Shown: positions 7,771-15,965 of the stretch, one piece after another
Layout: each line of letters starts with the position of its first letter
Position numbering within the stretch: the stretch's first letter is position 1
Assembly: GCF_001297015.1 (NCBI RefSeq)
Contig: NZ_LIGE01000025.1
Coordinates: 310,001 to 374,000, forward strand
Source: Pseudomonas sp. RIT-PI-r
GTDB taxonomy: Bacteria; Pseudomonadota; Gammaproteobacteria; Pseudomonadales; Pseudomonadaceae
DNA length: 64,000 nt
Reading direction: 5' to 3'
Position numbers and translations under genes: made by a program
Notes under the pieces: model-generated
Told to the model about the DNA's origin: nothing
The model's input: only the letters and a program-made list of their open reading frames with translations
The model's database searches: none

Positions 7771-8763
7771 ATGAATTCAGCAGAATCGACTCCTCAACAA
7801 CCCTTGGCGGCCGAACCTTCCAAAATGAAGCCCAAGATAAAAAAAGACCTTGCGGAACAGTTGGCACCCAAGATCATTGATATGGCGAGAGCCAGGTCTA
7901 TGCGTGCTGGTGATCCGTTGCGCGAGGAGTCTTTTGCCAAGGAGCTTGGCGTGTCCCGTTCGCCAATTCGACGGGGGTTTGCATTGCTGGCTGAATTGGG
8001 TCTGGCGACCAAGGAGCCGAATCGGGGTTATTTCCTGACAGCTGACGCGCGAGGAATCGACAGTCGCAAGCTCCCTCTGGAGGTTGATCCCTTTGAAGAC
8101 TTCTACTTGCGCGTTGTTGACGACGTCTTGCGTGGTGACATTCCCACGACTTTTTTTGAAGCCGAATTGATGCGCAAATATGAGGTGCCGAGAGGGCAGC
8201 TCATGAAGGTTCTGACGCGGTTGGCCAACGAAGCGATGATTGAGCGCAAGCCGGGGCAGGGATGGGAAATCAACAGTTTTCTCCACGACTCCAAGGCTCA
8301 TATTCAAAGCTACCGTTTTCGCATGGCAATTGAGCCGGCCGCCGTTTTGGAACCTGGTTACGAGGTGGATAAGCCAGCGTTTGCCAAAGCGCGGGAAATC
8401 CAGCAGCAACTGCTCGATGGCGACATTTTCACCTTGTCGCGATCGCAGCTTTTTCAGATTGGTTCGCAGCTTCATGAGATGGTGGTGCGCTGCTCGGGCA
8501 ACGCTTTTTTTCTTGAGGCAATCCGCCGCCAGAACCAATTGCGTCGTTTCATGGCCTACAAGGCCAACGTGGATCGGCCTCGCCTGATCAACCAGTGTAA
8601 AGAACACATCCATCTTCTTGATCTCATCGAAAGCGGACAGCGAGAGCAGGCGGCGGAATTTCTACGCAACCACCTTGATGTGGTCGGGCGGCAAAAAACT
8701 GACAAAGAGGCCAAGGATGAGCTGGAATACCAGCGCAGCCTTGAGATGTCAGTTGTCAGCTAG
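7771..8763 (+). CDS. GntR-family regulator, FadR-like (first copy)
   Basis: A 330-residue regulator with an N-terminal winged helix-turn-helix (FAKELGVSRSPIRRGFALLAELGLA, about residues 52-77) and a C-terminal all-helical FCD-like ligand domain with LHEMVVRCSGNAFFLEAI and HIHLLDLIESGQREQAAEFLRNH. A second winged-helix-like stretch (MRKYEVPRGQLMKVLTRLA) precedes the ligand domain, as in the second GntR at 19343. The ATG at 7771 has a weak ribosome site and an ATG at 7825 is an alternative. FCD proteins bind carboxylic acids, fitting an acid catabolic island. It probably controls the divergent racemase operon and perhaps its own gene. Its 3' end overlaps the opposing rraA-like gene by eight bases. 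Confidence 0.85.
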   Translation: MNSAESTPQQPLAAEPSKMKPKIKKDLAEQLAPKIIDMARARSMRAGDPLREESFAKELGVSRSPIRRGFALLAELGLATKEPNRGYFLTADARGIDSRKLPLEVDPFEDFYLRVVDDVLRGDIPTTFFEAELMRKYEVPRGQLMKVLTRLANEAMIERKPGQGWEINSFLHDSKAHIQSYRFRMAIEPAAVLEPGYEVDKPAFAKAREIQQQLLDGDIFTLSRSQLFQIGSQLHEMVVRCSGNAFFLEAIRRQNQLRRFMAYKANVDRPRLINQCKEHIHLLDLIESGQREQAAEFLRNHLDVVGRQKTDKEAKDELEYQRSLEMSVVS

Positions 8764-9238
8764 CGCTCAGTTCGTTCAACAACACCACGCCATCATCATC
8801 GCCGAACAGTTGGTCGCCATCGGCGATGGTGTGCCCGGCGAATTCCACCGTTATGCCAATCTGCCCTTCGTTTCGTTTGACGGTCTTTCGCGGTGATGTG
8901 CCCAGTGCCTTGATGGCGATCGGCATGTCACGTAAAGCCGCTTTGTCGCGGATGTAACCGTAAATCATCACACCGGCCCAGCCGTTTTTGACCAGATCTT
9001 CAGCGATCACATCGCCGAACAGGGCGTAGCGGTCACTGCCGCCTCCGTCCACCACCAGGACCCGACCGTGTCCCGGCAGACTGCTTATTTCCTTGATCCG
9101 GGAATTGTCCTCGAAACATTTGAGGGTGAAGGCGCGTCCCTCGAAATCATTTTTGCCGCCAAAGTCCTGAAAAATCGGGGCCAGTACGCGAATTGAGTCT
9201 GGGTATTGATCGCAAAGATCGGAGGTTTTAACTGTCAT
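8756..9238 (-). CDS. RraA-like protein (HMG aldolase / oxaloacetate decarboxylase family)
   Basis: A 160-residue protein of the RraA/HMG-aldolase fold, the usual length. Signature motifs are LPGHGRVLVVDGGGSDRYALFGD and GWAGVMIYGYIRDKAAL. The Arg-Asp of YIRD is the conserved metal/pyruvate-binding site of class II pyruvate aldolases. Such proteins are either RNase E regulators or 4-hydroxy-4-methyl-2-oxoglutarate aldolase/oxaloacetate decarboxylase. A longer frame opens at 9310, but AGGAG before the ATG at 9238 fixes the start. It is divergent from the leuB-like gene, inside a catabolic island, which favours an enzyme role such as 2-oxo-acid decarboxylation or retro-aldol cleavage. Confidence 0.8.
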   Translation of the reverse strand: MTVKTSDLCDQYPDSIRVLAPIFQDFGGKNDFEGRAFTLKCFEDNSRIKEISSLPGHGRVLVVDGGGSDRYALFGDVIAEDLVKNGWAGVMIYGYIRDKAALRDMPIAIKALGTSPRKTVKRNEGQIGITVEFAGHTIADGDQLFGDDDGVVLLNELSAS

Positions 9239-9304
9239 GCAACATCTCCTGGGGCAGTGAATTGGGTGACCGTTGAGCATAAAGGTTGCACAAACTGGAT
9301 ATTC

Positions 9305-9321
9305 ATGCAATAAAATGCAAT
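9305..9321. promoter_or_regulatory. Candidate operator, tandem TGCAAT sites
   Basis: ATGCAATAAAATGCAAT contains two TGCAAT words ten bases apart (one helical turn) in the divergent region between rraA-like and leuB-like genes. The 10-base word AAAATGCAAT recurs inverted at 22151-22160, and a perfect ATGCAA/TTGCAT inverted repeat lies at 20434-20449. These are the other two main promoter regions of the island, so this is a candidate shared operator. Confidence 0.45.
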
Positions 9322-9404
9322 CTGTCGAGGGCGATAGCGCTAATACTCTCCATAACGTCTCAGGACGAACGGGAGCAAAAGGTTAAGGACTTCGCCTCGC
9401 CAAT

Positions 9405-9431
9405 ATTGTACTTTGTATTTACGATGTACAG
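9405..9431. promoter_or_regulatory. Candidate operator with TGTAC/GTACA arms
   Basis: TTGTAC at 9406-9411 and GTACA at 9426-9430 form an imperfect inverted repeat about 70 bases before the leuB-like start. ATTGTACT words also occur upstream of the phaB-like and CitMHS genes. This is a candidate binding site for one of the island regulators, from pattern only. Confidence 0.35.
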
Positions 9432-9500
9432 AAATGGAGCCAGTTCTTCACGCACAGGCTTCGAAAAAATTCAGGTCAAACAATAAGTAAGGGGTATGCG

Positions 9501-10571
9501 ATGCGTATTTTGGTTCTTCCTGGTGACGGTATTGGTCCAGAAATCGTTGAATCTTCGATGTCAGTGCTCAAGGCTGCCAACACGAAATTCGAACTGGGCT
9601 TGAGCTTCGATTACGACGATGTCGGTTTCACAAGCCTGGATAAATACGGCACCACCTTGCGTGATGAAGTGCTGGAAAAGGCCAAAGGCTACGACGGCAT
9701 CATTCTCGGCACCCAGTCGCACGCCGACTATCCTGTGCCTGAAAAAGGCGGTCGCAACGTTTCTGCCGGTTTCCGTATCGGCCTGGATCTCTACGCCAAC
9801 GTACGTCCTGCCCGTACCCGTCCATTCCTGACTTCCAACATGAAGGAAGGCAAGACTATGGACCTGGTGATCATGCGTGAAGCGACTGAAGGCTTTTATC
9901 CAGATCGCAACATGAGCCGCGGTTGGGGCGAAGTGATGCCGACTCCAGATATGGCTTTATCCACTCGTAAAATCACTCGTCATTGCAGCGAGCGTATCGC
10001 TCGCCGTGCGTTCGAGCTGGCTATGAAGCGTGGCAAGAAAGTCACCGCCATTCACAAGGCCAACAGCTTCCACATGACTGACGGTCTGTTCCTCGAGTGC
10101 GTTCGTGATGTAGCGAAGGACTTCCCGGAGGTCGCGCTGGACGATCTGCTGGTCGACGCCTCCACTGCGCACCTGGTACGCAGCCCTGAGCGCTTCGACG
10201 TTCTGGTCGCGACCAACTTCTACGGCGACATCATCAGCGACCTTGCCAGTGAACTGTCGGGCAGCCTGGGTCTGGCCGGTTCCATGATGGCCAGCGACAC
10301 TCATTGCTGCGCCCAGGCCCAACACGGCTCTGCGCCGGATATCGCCGGTCAGGACAAGGCCAACCCGGTTTCGATGATTCTGTCCGTTGGCATGCTGCTG
10401 CAGTGGATGGGCGAGCACCACAACAAGGAAGCGCTGATCAAGGCCGGCCTGGAAATGGAAAAGGCAGTGGATGTCGTGCTGCAGGATCCTAAGCAGCGCA
10501 CGCCTGATCTGGGCGGCTCCAGCGGTACCAAAGCGTTCGGCGAAGCGGTAGCCAAAGCCATTCTGGGTTGA
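9501..10571 (+). CDS. Isocitrate/isopropylmalate dehydrogenase family enzyme (tartrate-DH-like)
   Basis: A 356-residue beta-decarboxylating dehydrogenase. It begins RILVLPGDGIGPEIV and has the substrate-arginine segment NVRPARTRPF, then MREATEGFYPDRN, the catalytic lysine in TAIHKANSFHMTDG and the metal aspartates in VATNFYGDIISDLASELSGSLGLAGSMM. The length fits LeuB and tartrate dehydrogenase. AAGGGG precedes the ATG. It starts an apparent operon with otnK, a LysR gene, a lactonase and an AbrB-family protein. LeuB itself is normally beside leuCD, which is absent. Context suggests oxidation of a hydroxy acid such as a tetronate, tartrate or malate analogue to the 2- or 3-oxo acid, with or without decarboxylation. 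The exact substrate is unknown. Confidence 0.82.
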   Translation: MRILVLPGDGIGPEIVESSMSVLKAANTKFELGLSFDYDDVGFTSLDKYGTTLRDEVLEKAKGYDGIILGTQSHADYPVPEKGGRNVSAGFRIGLDLYANVRPARTRPFLTSNMKEGKTMDLVIMREATEGFYPDRNMSRGWGEVMPTPDMALSTRKITRHCSERIARRAFELAMKRGKKVTAIHKANSFHMTDGLFLECVRDVAKDFPEVALDDLLVDASTAHLVRSPERFDVLVATNFYGDIISDLASELSGSLGLAGSMMASDTHCCAQAQHGSAPDIAGQDKANPVSMILSVGMLLQWMGEHHNKEALIKAGLEMEKAVDVVLQDPKQRTPDLGGSSGTKAFGEAVAKAILG

Positions 10572-10576
10572 TTCAA

Positions 10577-10605
10577 ACGGGCGGCATGCCAGGCATGCCG
10601 CCCGT
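10577..10605 (+). other. Strong intercistronic hairpin
   Basis: ACGGGCGGCATGCC and its exact complement meet around a single central base, giving about 12 paired bases with a small loop. It lies just after the leuB-like stop and before otnK. No T run follows, so it may protect the upstream message or reduce read-through rather than end transcription fully. Confidence 0.55.
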
Positions 10606-10689
10606 TGTCCGGAATGTTGCAGATCTATAACAAGAAATCGCCTGTTCTCCTTTTAGATATCCAAAGGAAGAGGGCACAAGGAGACCACA

Positions 10690-11958
10690 GTGAGTCAATT
10701 ACTACTTGGTTGCATCGCTGATGACTTCACCGGCGGTACGGATTTGGCCAGTACGCTGGTACGTGGCGGCATGCGCACGCTACAAGTGATCGGTGTGCCG
10801 CAAGGGCCCTTGCCTGATGACATCGATGCAGTCGTCATTGCCCTGAAAAGCCGTACCGTCAGCCCGGAAGAAGCCGTTACCCAATCGCTCGAAGCGCTGG
10901 AATGGTTGCGTGCGGCAGGCTGCCAACAGTTTTTTTTCAAATATTGCTCGACGTTTGACTCGACATCTCGCGGAAACATCGGCCCCGTCGCCGATGCACT
11001 TGCTGAAGCTTTGAACGTCTCGTTCGCTGTGGCTTGTCCTGCATTCCCGGAGAACAAACGGACGATTTTTAACGGTCATTTGTTCGTTGGCGATGTGCTG
11101 TTGAGCGAATCCGGCATGCGTAATCATCCATTGACGCCAATGACAGATTCCAACCTGGTTCGGGTGTTGCAGCAGCAGACGCTCAAACCGGTAGGTCTTG
11201 TTGCACATTCGGTCGTCAACAAGGGCGCACAAGCCATTTCCGCCGCTTTCAATAGCCTCATTACCCAAGGTCGAGGTTATGCCATTGTCGATGCGATAGA
11301 TGATGAAGATTTGTATGCGATAGGCACTGCCGTGGCGGACCATAAACTGGTTACCGGCGGCTCTGGCGTTGCACTGGGTCTACCTGAAAACTTCCGTCGT
11401 GCCGGCAAGCTTGGCCAGTCCGAAACGGCATCGGTACTGCCTGTCATCGAGGGCTTGGGCGCCGTTGTTTCCGGCAGTTGTTCGGTAGCGACGAATGGTC
11501 AGGTCGAGCACTGGCAGAAAACCCGTCCGAGCTTTTCCATTGATCCGCTTCGTCTTGCCAATGGTCATGATCAGGTTGCTGAAGCACTTGAATGGGCAAA
11601 GGATCTGATTCAAAAGGGCCCCGTCCTGATCTACGGAAGCGCACATCCAGAGACGGTCAAGCTTGCTCAGCAAAAGCTCGGCGTTGAAGCTGCTGGGCAG
11701 ATCGTAGAAGACGCATTGTCCGCCGTCGCTGTCGGCCTCTACGACATGGGTGTTCGCAAGCTGGTGGTTGCCGGTGGCGAAACCTCGGGTGCGGTAGTCA
11801 AGGCACTGCAAGTCGAGGCTCTACGAATTGGTGCGACCATCGATCCTGGTGTGCCTTGGACACTGGGCTTGCGCGACGACCCGGTGGCCCTGGCGCTGAA
11901 ATCCGGCAATTTTGGCACGGTAGACTTCTTCGAGAAGGCATTGGCCAATGCGCCATGA
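10690..11958 (+). CDS. otnK: 3-oxo-tetronate kinase (OtnK, four-carbon acid sugar kinase)
   Basis: A 422-residue kinase of the former DUF1537 family. It phosphorylates 3-oxo-tetronate on O4 with ATP, giving the substrate of OtnC. The N-terminal substrate-domain signature CIADDFTGGTDLAS and the segment FFKYCSTFDSTSRGNIGPVADAL are present. The C-terminal nucleotide domain has VVSGSCS and VVAGGETSGAV. Translation starts at GTG 10690 after AAGGAG. The 3' end overlaps the start of the LysR gene by 11 bases. Its presence with otnI and otnC in one island supports the OtnK assignment over the related D-threonate kinase DtnK, which works with PdxA2. Confidence 0.9.
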   Translation: MSQLLLGCIADDFTGGTDLASTLVRGGMRTLQVIGVPQGPLPDDIDAVVIALKSRTVSPEEAVTQSLEALEWLRAAGCQQFFFKYCSTFDSTSRGNIGPVADALAEALNVSFAVACPAFPENKRTIFNGHLFVGDVLLSESGMRNHPLTPMTDSNLVRVLQQQTLKPVGLVAHSVVNKGAQAISAAFNSLITQGRGYAIVDAIDDEDLYAIGTAVADHKLVTGGSGVALGLPENFRRAGKLGQSETASVLPVIEGLGAVVSGSCSVATNGQVEHWQKTRPSFSIDPLRLANGHDQVAEALEWAKDLIQKGPVLIYGSAHPETVKLAQQKLGVEAAGQIVEDALSAVAVGLYDMGVRKLVVAGGETSGAVVKALQVEALRIGATIDPGVPWTLGLRDDPVALALKSGNFGTVDFFEKALANAP

Positions 11959-12829
11959 TCTGCTTAGCCTGGAAATCTTCATGGCTGTGGCGGAGCAGCG
12001 AAATCTGACCAAGGCGTCGCAGCTCTGCCACCTGGCAACCTCCGCGGTCAGTAAGCGGATCAGCGAGCTTGAAGAGAAGGTGGGTTCTCCCTTGTTCATT
12101 CGCTATCCGCGGGGAATGGAGCTGACGCCTGCGGGTCAGTCGCTGCGCCATTACGCGTTGCAGGTGAATGAAACTCTTCAGAAGATGGACCAGGAGTTGA
12201 GTGAGTATGGTGCTGGAATCAAGGGCCATGTTCGATTGCACGCCATTACATCGGCGTTGGCCCAACAGCTGAGTCTGGATATCGGCACGTTTATGGAAAC
12301 CTACCCCGATATCAAGTTCGATATCGAGGAGCGCGTCGGTGCCGCAATCGTTCGAGCAGTGTCGGACGGGCGTGCGGATGTCGGCATCATTGCCGAACAG
12401 ACGCCTTCACAAGGATTGGAATCCGTTCCCTATCGCGTGGATGAGTTGGTGATCGCGGTTCCAGAACGGCATCCATTGGCGGCGCAGACACAAGCCAGTT
12501 TCGAGCAGGCGCTGATCTTCGAGTTCATTGGTCCTCACGTGGAAAGCTCGGTGCATTTGCTGCTGACTGAACAAGCCGAATTGTTAGGTAAGCCAATCAG
12601 GCAGCGGGTTCGTGTTTCCAGCTTTGAATGCATGTGCCGGATGGTTTCGACCAATCTGGGCATTTGCATTTTGCCTCGCGATGTTCTGCGTCCCTATCTG
12701 CGTTCCTTCCATTTGCAGGCTGTCACGTTGGCCGAGCCATGGGCCAAGCGTCAGTTGAATGTTGTTGCTCGACGATTCGAAGCGCTCCCTCCTACCGCTC
12801 GCGCGTTCGTCGCACACTTGACCGCGTGA
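11948..12829 (+). CDS. LysR-family regulator inside the otnK operon
   Basis: A 293-residue LysR-type regulator. The N-terminal winged helix has FMAVAEQRNLTKASQLCHLATSAVSKRISELEEKVGSPLF. The C-terminal periplasmic-binding-protein-like effector domain (about residues 90-290) includes DGRADVGIIAEQTPSQGLE and a FECMCRMVSTNLGICILP segment. Its ATG lies within the end of otnK, so the two are probably translationally coupled. It is unusual for a LysR gene to be co-directional inside its likely target operon rather than divergent. It probably senses a pathway acid. Confidence 0.88.
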   Translation: MRHDLLSLEIFMAVAEQRNLTKASQLCHLATSAVSKRISELEEKVGSPLFIRYPRGMELTPAGQSLRHYALQVNETLQKMDQELSEYGAGIKGHVRLHAITSALAQQLSLDIGTFMETYPDIKFDIEERVGAAIVRAVSDGRADVGIIAEQTPSQGLESVPYRVDELVIAVPERHPLAAQTQASFEQALIFEFIGPHVESSVHLLLTEQAELLGKPIRQRVRVSSFECMCRMVSTNLGICILPRDVLRPYLRSFHLQAVTLAEPWAKRQLNVVARRFEALPPTARAFVAHLTA

Positions 12830-12871
12830 TAGGTGCCATCCATGCACCTGCTCGCCTTTTGAGATGACTTC

Positions 12872-13936
12872 ATGTTCATTTACGTAGGCTGTCGTACCAC
12901 CCTTGAAAGGAATGCCCGTGGCAACGGGATCAACGTCTACAGCGTCGACTCAAAGACCGGGCGCCTGTCTCATGTGCAGTTGGTTGATGGATTGGTAAAC
13001 CCATCATTTCTTGCGATCAGTAAACAGGAGAATTTCCTGTACTGCGTCCATGGTGATACGGATCAGGCCAGCGCATTTAGCATCGGCGCCAATGGCACGC
13101 TGCGCTATCTCAATAGCCAAAGTACCCACGGCCACAATCCCGCACATTTGGCGATTTCACCGGACGGCACCTTCCTGGTGGTGAGCAACCATTACAGTGG
13201 TTCTGTTGTTGTTTTACCGATTCTCGATTCGGGGGAACTCGGCGAACTCTGCGATCAAGTGATGACGCAAGGGCCGATCGGACCCCATCGAATTGAACAA
13301 AAAGGCCCGAAACCGCATTTCAATCCATTCGACCCCAGTGGAAATCTAGTCGTCGTACCGGATAAAGGTCTCGACCGGATCTTCACTTACCGATTCGACT
13401 CATTGTCGGGCAAGCTGCTCCCGACAGCCTGGCCATCTGTTGCCACCCGCAAAGGAGCCGGGCCGCGGCATGTGGCTTTTCATCCGGGATTACCCGTTGT
13501 CTACTCGGTGAATGAGCTCGACTCGACCGTCGCAACCTATCGCTTCAACAGCGAAAGCGGTGAGCTGCAGCCGCAGCAGGTGCTCTCTGCGCTGCCGGAT
13601 TCTTTCACCGGTGACAGCACGGCCGCAGAGATCGAAGTCGATAAGGCCGGGCGCTTCCTCTACGCCTCCAACCGGGGAAGCGACAGCATTGCGTGCTTCA
13701 GCATTGATCCCCAATCGGGCTGGCTGAGGTTCGAATTAGCGACGCCAACGCAAGGCCTTACTCCTCGATTTTTCGCTTTGTCGCCCGACGGCGGATGCAT
13801 GTATGTGGCCAACGAGGACAGCGACACGATCGTGGTTTTCAGTGTTGACCCAACGACTGGCAGCTTGACCCCAACGGGTGAGGTAATTGAGACAGGGAGT
13901 CCAGTGTGTATGGTCTTTGGTGGCGCCAACGTATGA
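12872..13936 (+). CDS. Lactonase family protein (6-phosphogluconolactonase/YbhE-like beta-propeller)
   Basis: A 354-residue seven-bladed beta-propeller of the YbhE/3-carboxymuconate-cyclase-like lactonase family, with repeated blades such as NPAHLAISPDGTFLVVSN, GPRHVAFHPGLPVVYSVNE and GRFLYASNRGSDSIACFSID. No signal peptide is present, so it acts in the cytoplasm. It lies 42 bases after the LysR gene, and its TGA overlaps the ATG of the next gene. In this operon it may open a sugar-acid lactone, for example a tetronolactone, before oxidation. A 6-phosphogluconolactonase role is less likely away from zwf/edd genes. Confidence 0.82.
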   Translation: MFIYVGCRTTLERNARGNGINVYSVDSKTGRLSHVQLVDGLVNPSFLAISKQENFLYCVHGDTDQASAFSIGANGTLRYLNSQSTHGHNPAHLAISPDGTFLVVSNHYSGSVVVLPILDSGELGELCDQVMTQGPIGPHRIEQKGPKPHFNPFDPSGNLVVVPDKGLDRIFTYRFDSLSGKLLPTAWPSVATRKGAGPRHVAFHPGLPVVYSVNELDSTVATYRFNSESGELQPQQVLSALPDSFTGDSTAAEIEVDKAGRFLYASNRGSDSIACFSIDPQSGWLRFELATPTQGLTPRFFALSPDGGCMYVANEDSDTIVVFSVDPTTGSLTPTGEVIETGSPVCMVFGGANV

Positions 13937-14973
13937 GAGCGTTTTTCACCTCAATGGGATTGTGGTGGGCGACACCGCTGGTTGGAGTGGCCGGCGCACT
14001 GATTGCCAGTTACCTGAACTGGCCTCTGCCCTGGATCATTGGATCGATGTTGGCGGTTATTCTGGTGCGATGTCTCGGCTGGCGGGTAGGGGAGATCCCC
14101 AATGGTCGATTGACCGGGCAATGGATGATTGCGACATCCATCGGCCTGCATTTCACACCCGCGGTGCTGGAGCAGATTCTGGGGCATTTCGCGATGATGC
14201 TGTTCGCGGCATTTCTGACCTTGTTGCTTGCCTTGCTTGGTATCGAGTTCATGCGGCGTCGAGGCATGGATCTGACAACTGCCTTTTTCGCCTTCATGCC
14301 TGCGAACTTCGCAGAGATGATTCAATCGGGGATCAGGCATAAGGCCAACGTCAGTCAGATCGCTGCAGCCCACAGTGTTCGGCTCGTGCTGATTGTTCTT
14401 TGTGTTCCACCCGCGATGTTTTTCAGCTCGAAAATCTCTCCATCGGTGGTTCATGCCCGATTGCCCAGTGATTGGTATTGGCTGCTGCCATTATTGTTCG
14501 GCGGGGCACTGACAGCGATTATCTGGAAACGGTACAAGTTGCCGAACCCTTGGATGTTCGGCCCGATGGCGCTGTGCGCGCTATTTACTGCCACCTTCAA
14601 TCTGCAGACTGCATTACCCGTTGAGCTGAGCCATTACGGTCAGCTCATGATCGGTTGCGCGCTCGGAGGCTACTTTGATCGGCAGTTCTTCAAAGCCTCA
14701 CCGACATTCCTGATCAAGGTTTCGGTGTTCACCTTGAGCATGATTGTTTGCACCTTGTTGCTGGCACTCGGAATCGCTTATCTGCTGGGCTTTCCTTTGA
14801 TGACGCTGGCACTGGGCATGATGCCGGGCAGCAGTACGGAAATGTACCTGACGGCCGAAGCCTTGAACCTGGGCGTCGGCATCGTTACGGCAATGCAGAT
14901 CATGCGCTTGATAGTGGTGATGCTCTGCGCTGAGCCGGTGCATAAAATCTGGTTGAAACGCCTTCGCCGCTGA
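13933..14973 (+). CDS. AbrB-family (AmoA-like) integral membrane protein
   Basis: A polytopic inner-membrane protein of 346 residues in the AbrB/ammonia-monooxygenase-like family, with about ten hydrophobic helices arranged as two related halves: PLVGVAGALIASYLNWPLPWIIGSM in the first, and NPWMFGPMALCALF plus LALGMMPGSSTEMYLTAEALNLG in the second. An in-frame start 27 bases upstream is possible, but the ATG at 13933 overlaps the lactonase stop as ATGA, typical of coupled genes. The family function is uncertain; some members sit beside carboxylate catabolism genes and may be transporters. It may move the pathway substrate or product. Confidence 0.75.
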   Translation: MRAFFTSMGLWWATPLVGVAGALIASYLNWPLPWIIGSMLAVILVRCLGWRVGEIPNGRLTGQWMIATSIGLHFTPAVLEQILGHFAMMLFAAFLTLLLALLGIEFMRRRGMDLTTAFFAFMPANFAEMIQSGIRHKANVSQIAAAHSVRLVLIVLCVPPAMFFSSKISPSVVHARLPSDWYWLLPLLFGGALTAIIWKRYKLPNPWMFGPMALCALFTATFNLQTALPVELSHYGQLMIGCALGGYFDRQFFKASPTFLIKVSVFTLSMIVCTLLLALGIAYLLGFPLMTLALGMMPGSSTEMYLTAEALNLGVGIVTAMQIMRLIVVMLCAEPVHKIWLKRLRR

Positions 14974-15010
14974 GCAGGCAAGTGCGTTTCAACCCCTCAT
15001 CGCAGCGGCT

Positions 15011-15751
15011 TCAATTGACTTGAAGCGGGGCAACCGTGACGTCACTTTGGCCGCTTGCGGCAAGTGCCCTGCTAACGAAACCGTTGGCTTTCTGTTCTTC
15101 CAGGAATGCTCTGACATACGCCGCACCCGCGGCGAATCGCACGGGAACGCCCATTGCCTGACGAATTGATGTGAAGTAACCATCCAGGACGCGCAGTTCC
15201 TTGTTGGCCTCGGCGACCTTGAACAGCGGTTGACGCACGCCCGCCGCCGCATCCAGGTTCTCATCGAGAAACAAGTCCACCGCTCCGGCAGAGGTTGGCG
15301 CGCGAACCAGGGTTGCGTGTTGTTGGGTCCGGCTCAGGTACAGGTCATAAGCTGCACCCTTACCCACGGCGATCCGCACGTTGGGTTGATCCAGATCTTC
15401 CATCTTGCGGAATGGGGAGCTTTCCTTGACCAGATAGGTACCTTCGATAATCACGTACGGTTCACTGAAGGCGACTTGAGCTTCACGCACAGGTTCGATG
15501 GCCAGGAATGCAATGTTCCACTGATTTTGTGCCAAAGCCTCGAACACTTTTCCCGCAGCGTCGTAGGTGATGAACTCCACAGGAACGCCCAGGTGCTTGC
15601 CCAGTTCCACCGCCAGGCTGACAGATACACCTTGAGGTTGGCCCGTTTCGGCATTGCGCTGGGCAAGCACCGGATTGCCGAAGTTGATGGCAGCTTTGAG
15701 CACGCCAGTCGGGGCAAGCTCTTCAAGGACTTTTGCGGTAGGGGCGAGCAT
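15011..15751 (-). CDS. Solute-binding-protein-like protein without signal peptide
   Basis: A family-3 extracellular solute-binding domain (amino-acid type): VLKAAINFGNPVLAQ at the start, then VSVSLAVELGKHLGVPVEFI, WNIAFLAIEPVREAQVAFSEPYV and the hinge region with AVGKGAAYDLYLSRTQ. An open frame extends up to 15865, but GGAG lies eight bases before the ATG at 15751, giving 246 residues. This form begins directly with the binding domain and has no secretion signal. No permease or ATPase gene is nearby. Similar unsecreted versions exist in Pseudomonas, to my knowledge, without a known role. It could be a cytoplasmic binder or enzyme of the cyclohexadienyl dehydratase kind. Confidence 0.75.
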   Translation of the reverse strand: MLAPTAKVLEELAPTGVLKAAINFGNPVLAQRNAETGQPQGVSVSLAVELGKHLGVPVEFITYDAAGKVFEALAQNQWNIAFLAIEPVREAQVAFSEPYVIIEGTYLVKESSPFRKMEDLDQPNVRIAVGKGAAYDLYLSRTQQHATLVRAPTSAGAVDLFLDENLDAAAGVRQPLFKVAEANKELRVLDGYFTSIRQAMGVPVRFAAGAAYVRAFLEEQKANGFVSRALAASGQSDVTVAPLQVN

Positions 15752-15965
15752 AAAGGATCTCCATGGAGGTTGTTGTCGCCCCTGAGAGTAGGGAAGTGAG
15801 CAAGACCTGACAATTTCAGACTCATCAAAGCTACGTTCTCCGTTGGCGAACGATGACTTGCTCATTGTTCAATTTTCTCCGGCTCGGCCTTTGGTTACGC
15901 TGGGTTCAACTGAACGACCATATAGAGTCGTTTGCGCACGCACACAACCGGTGAACGATAAGCCC

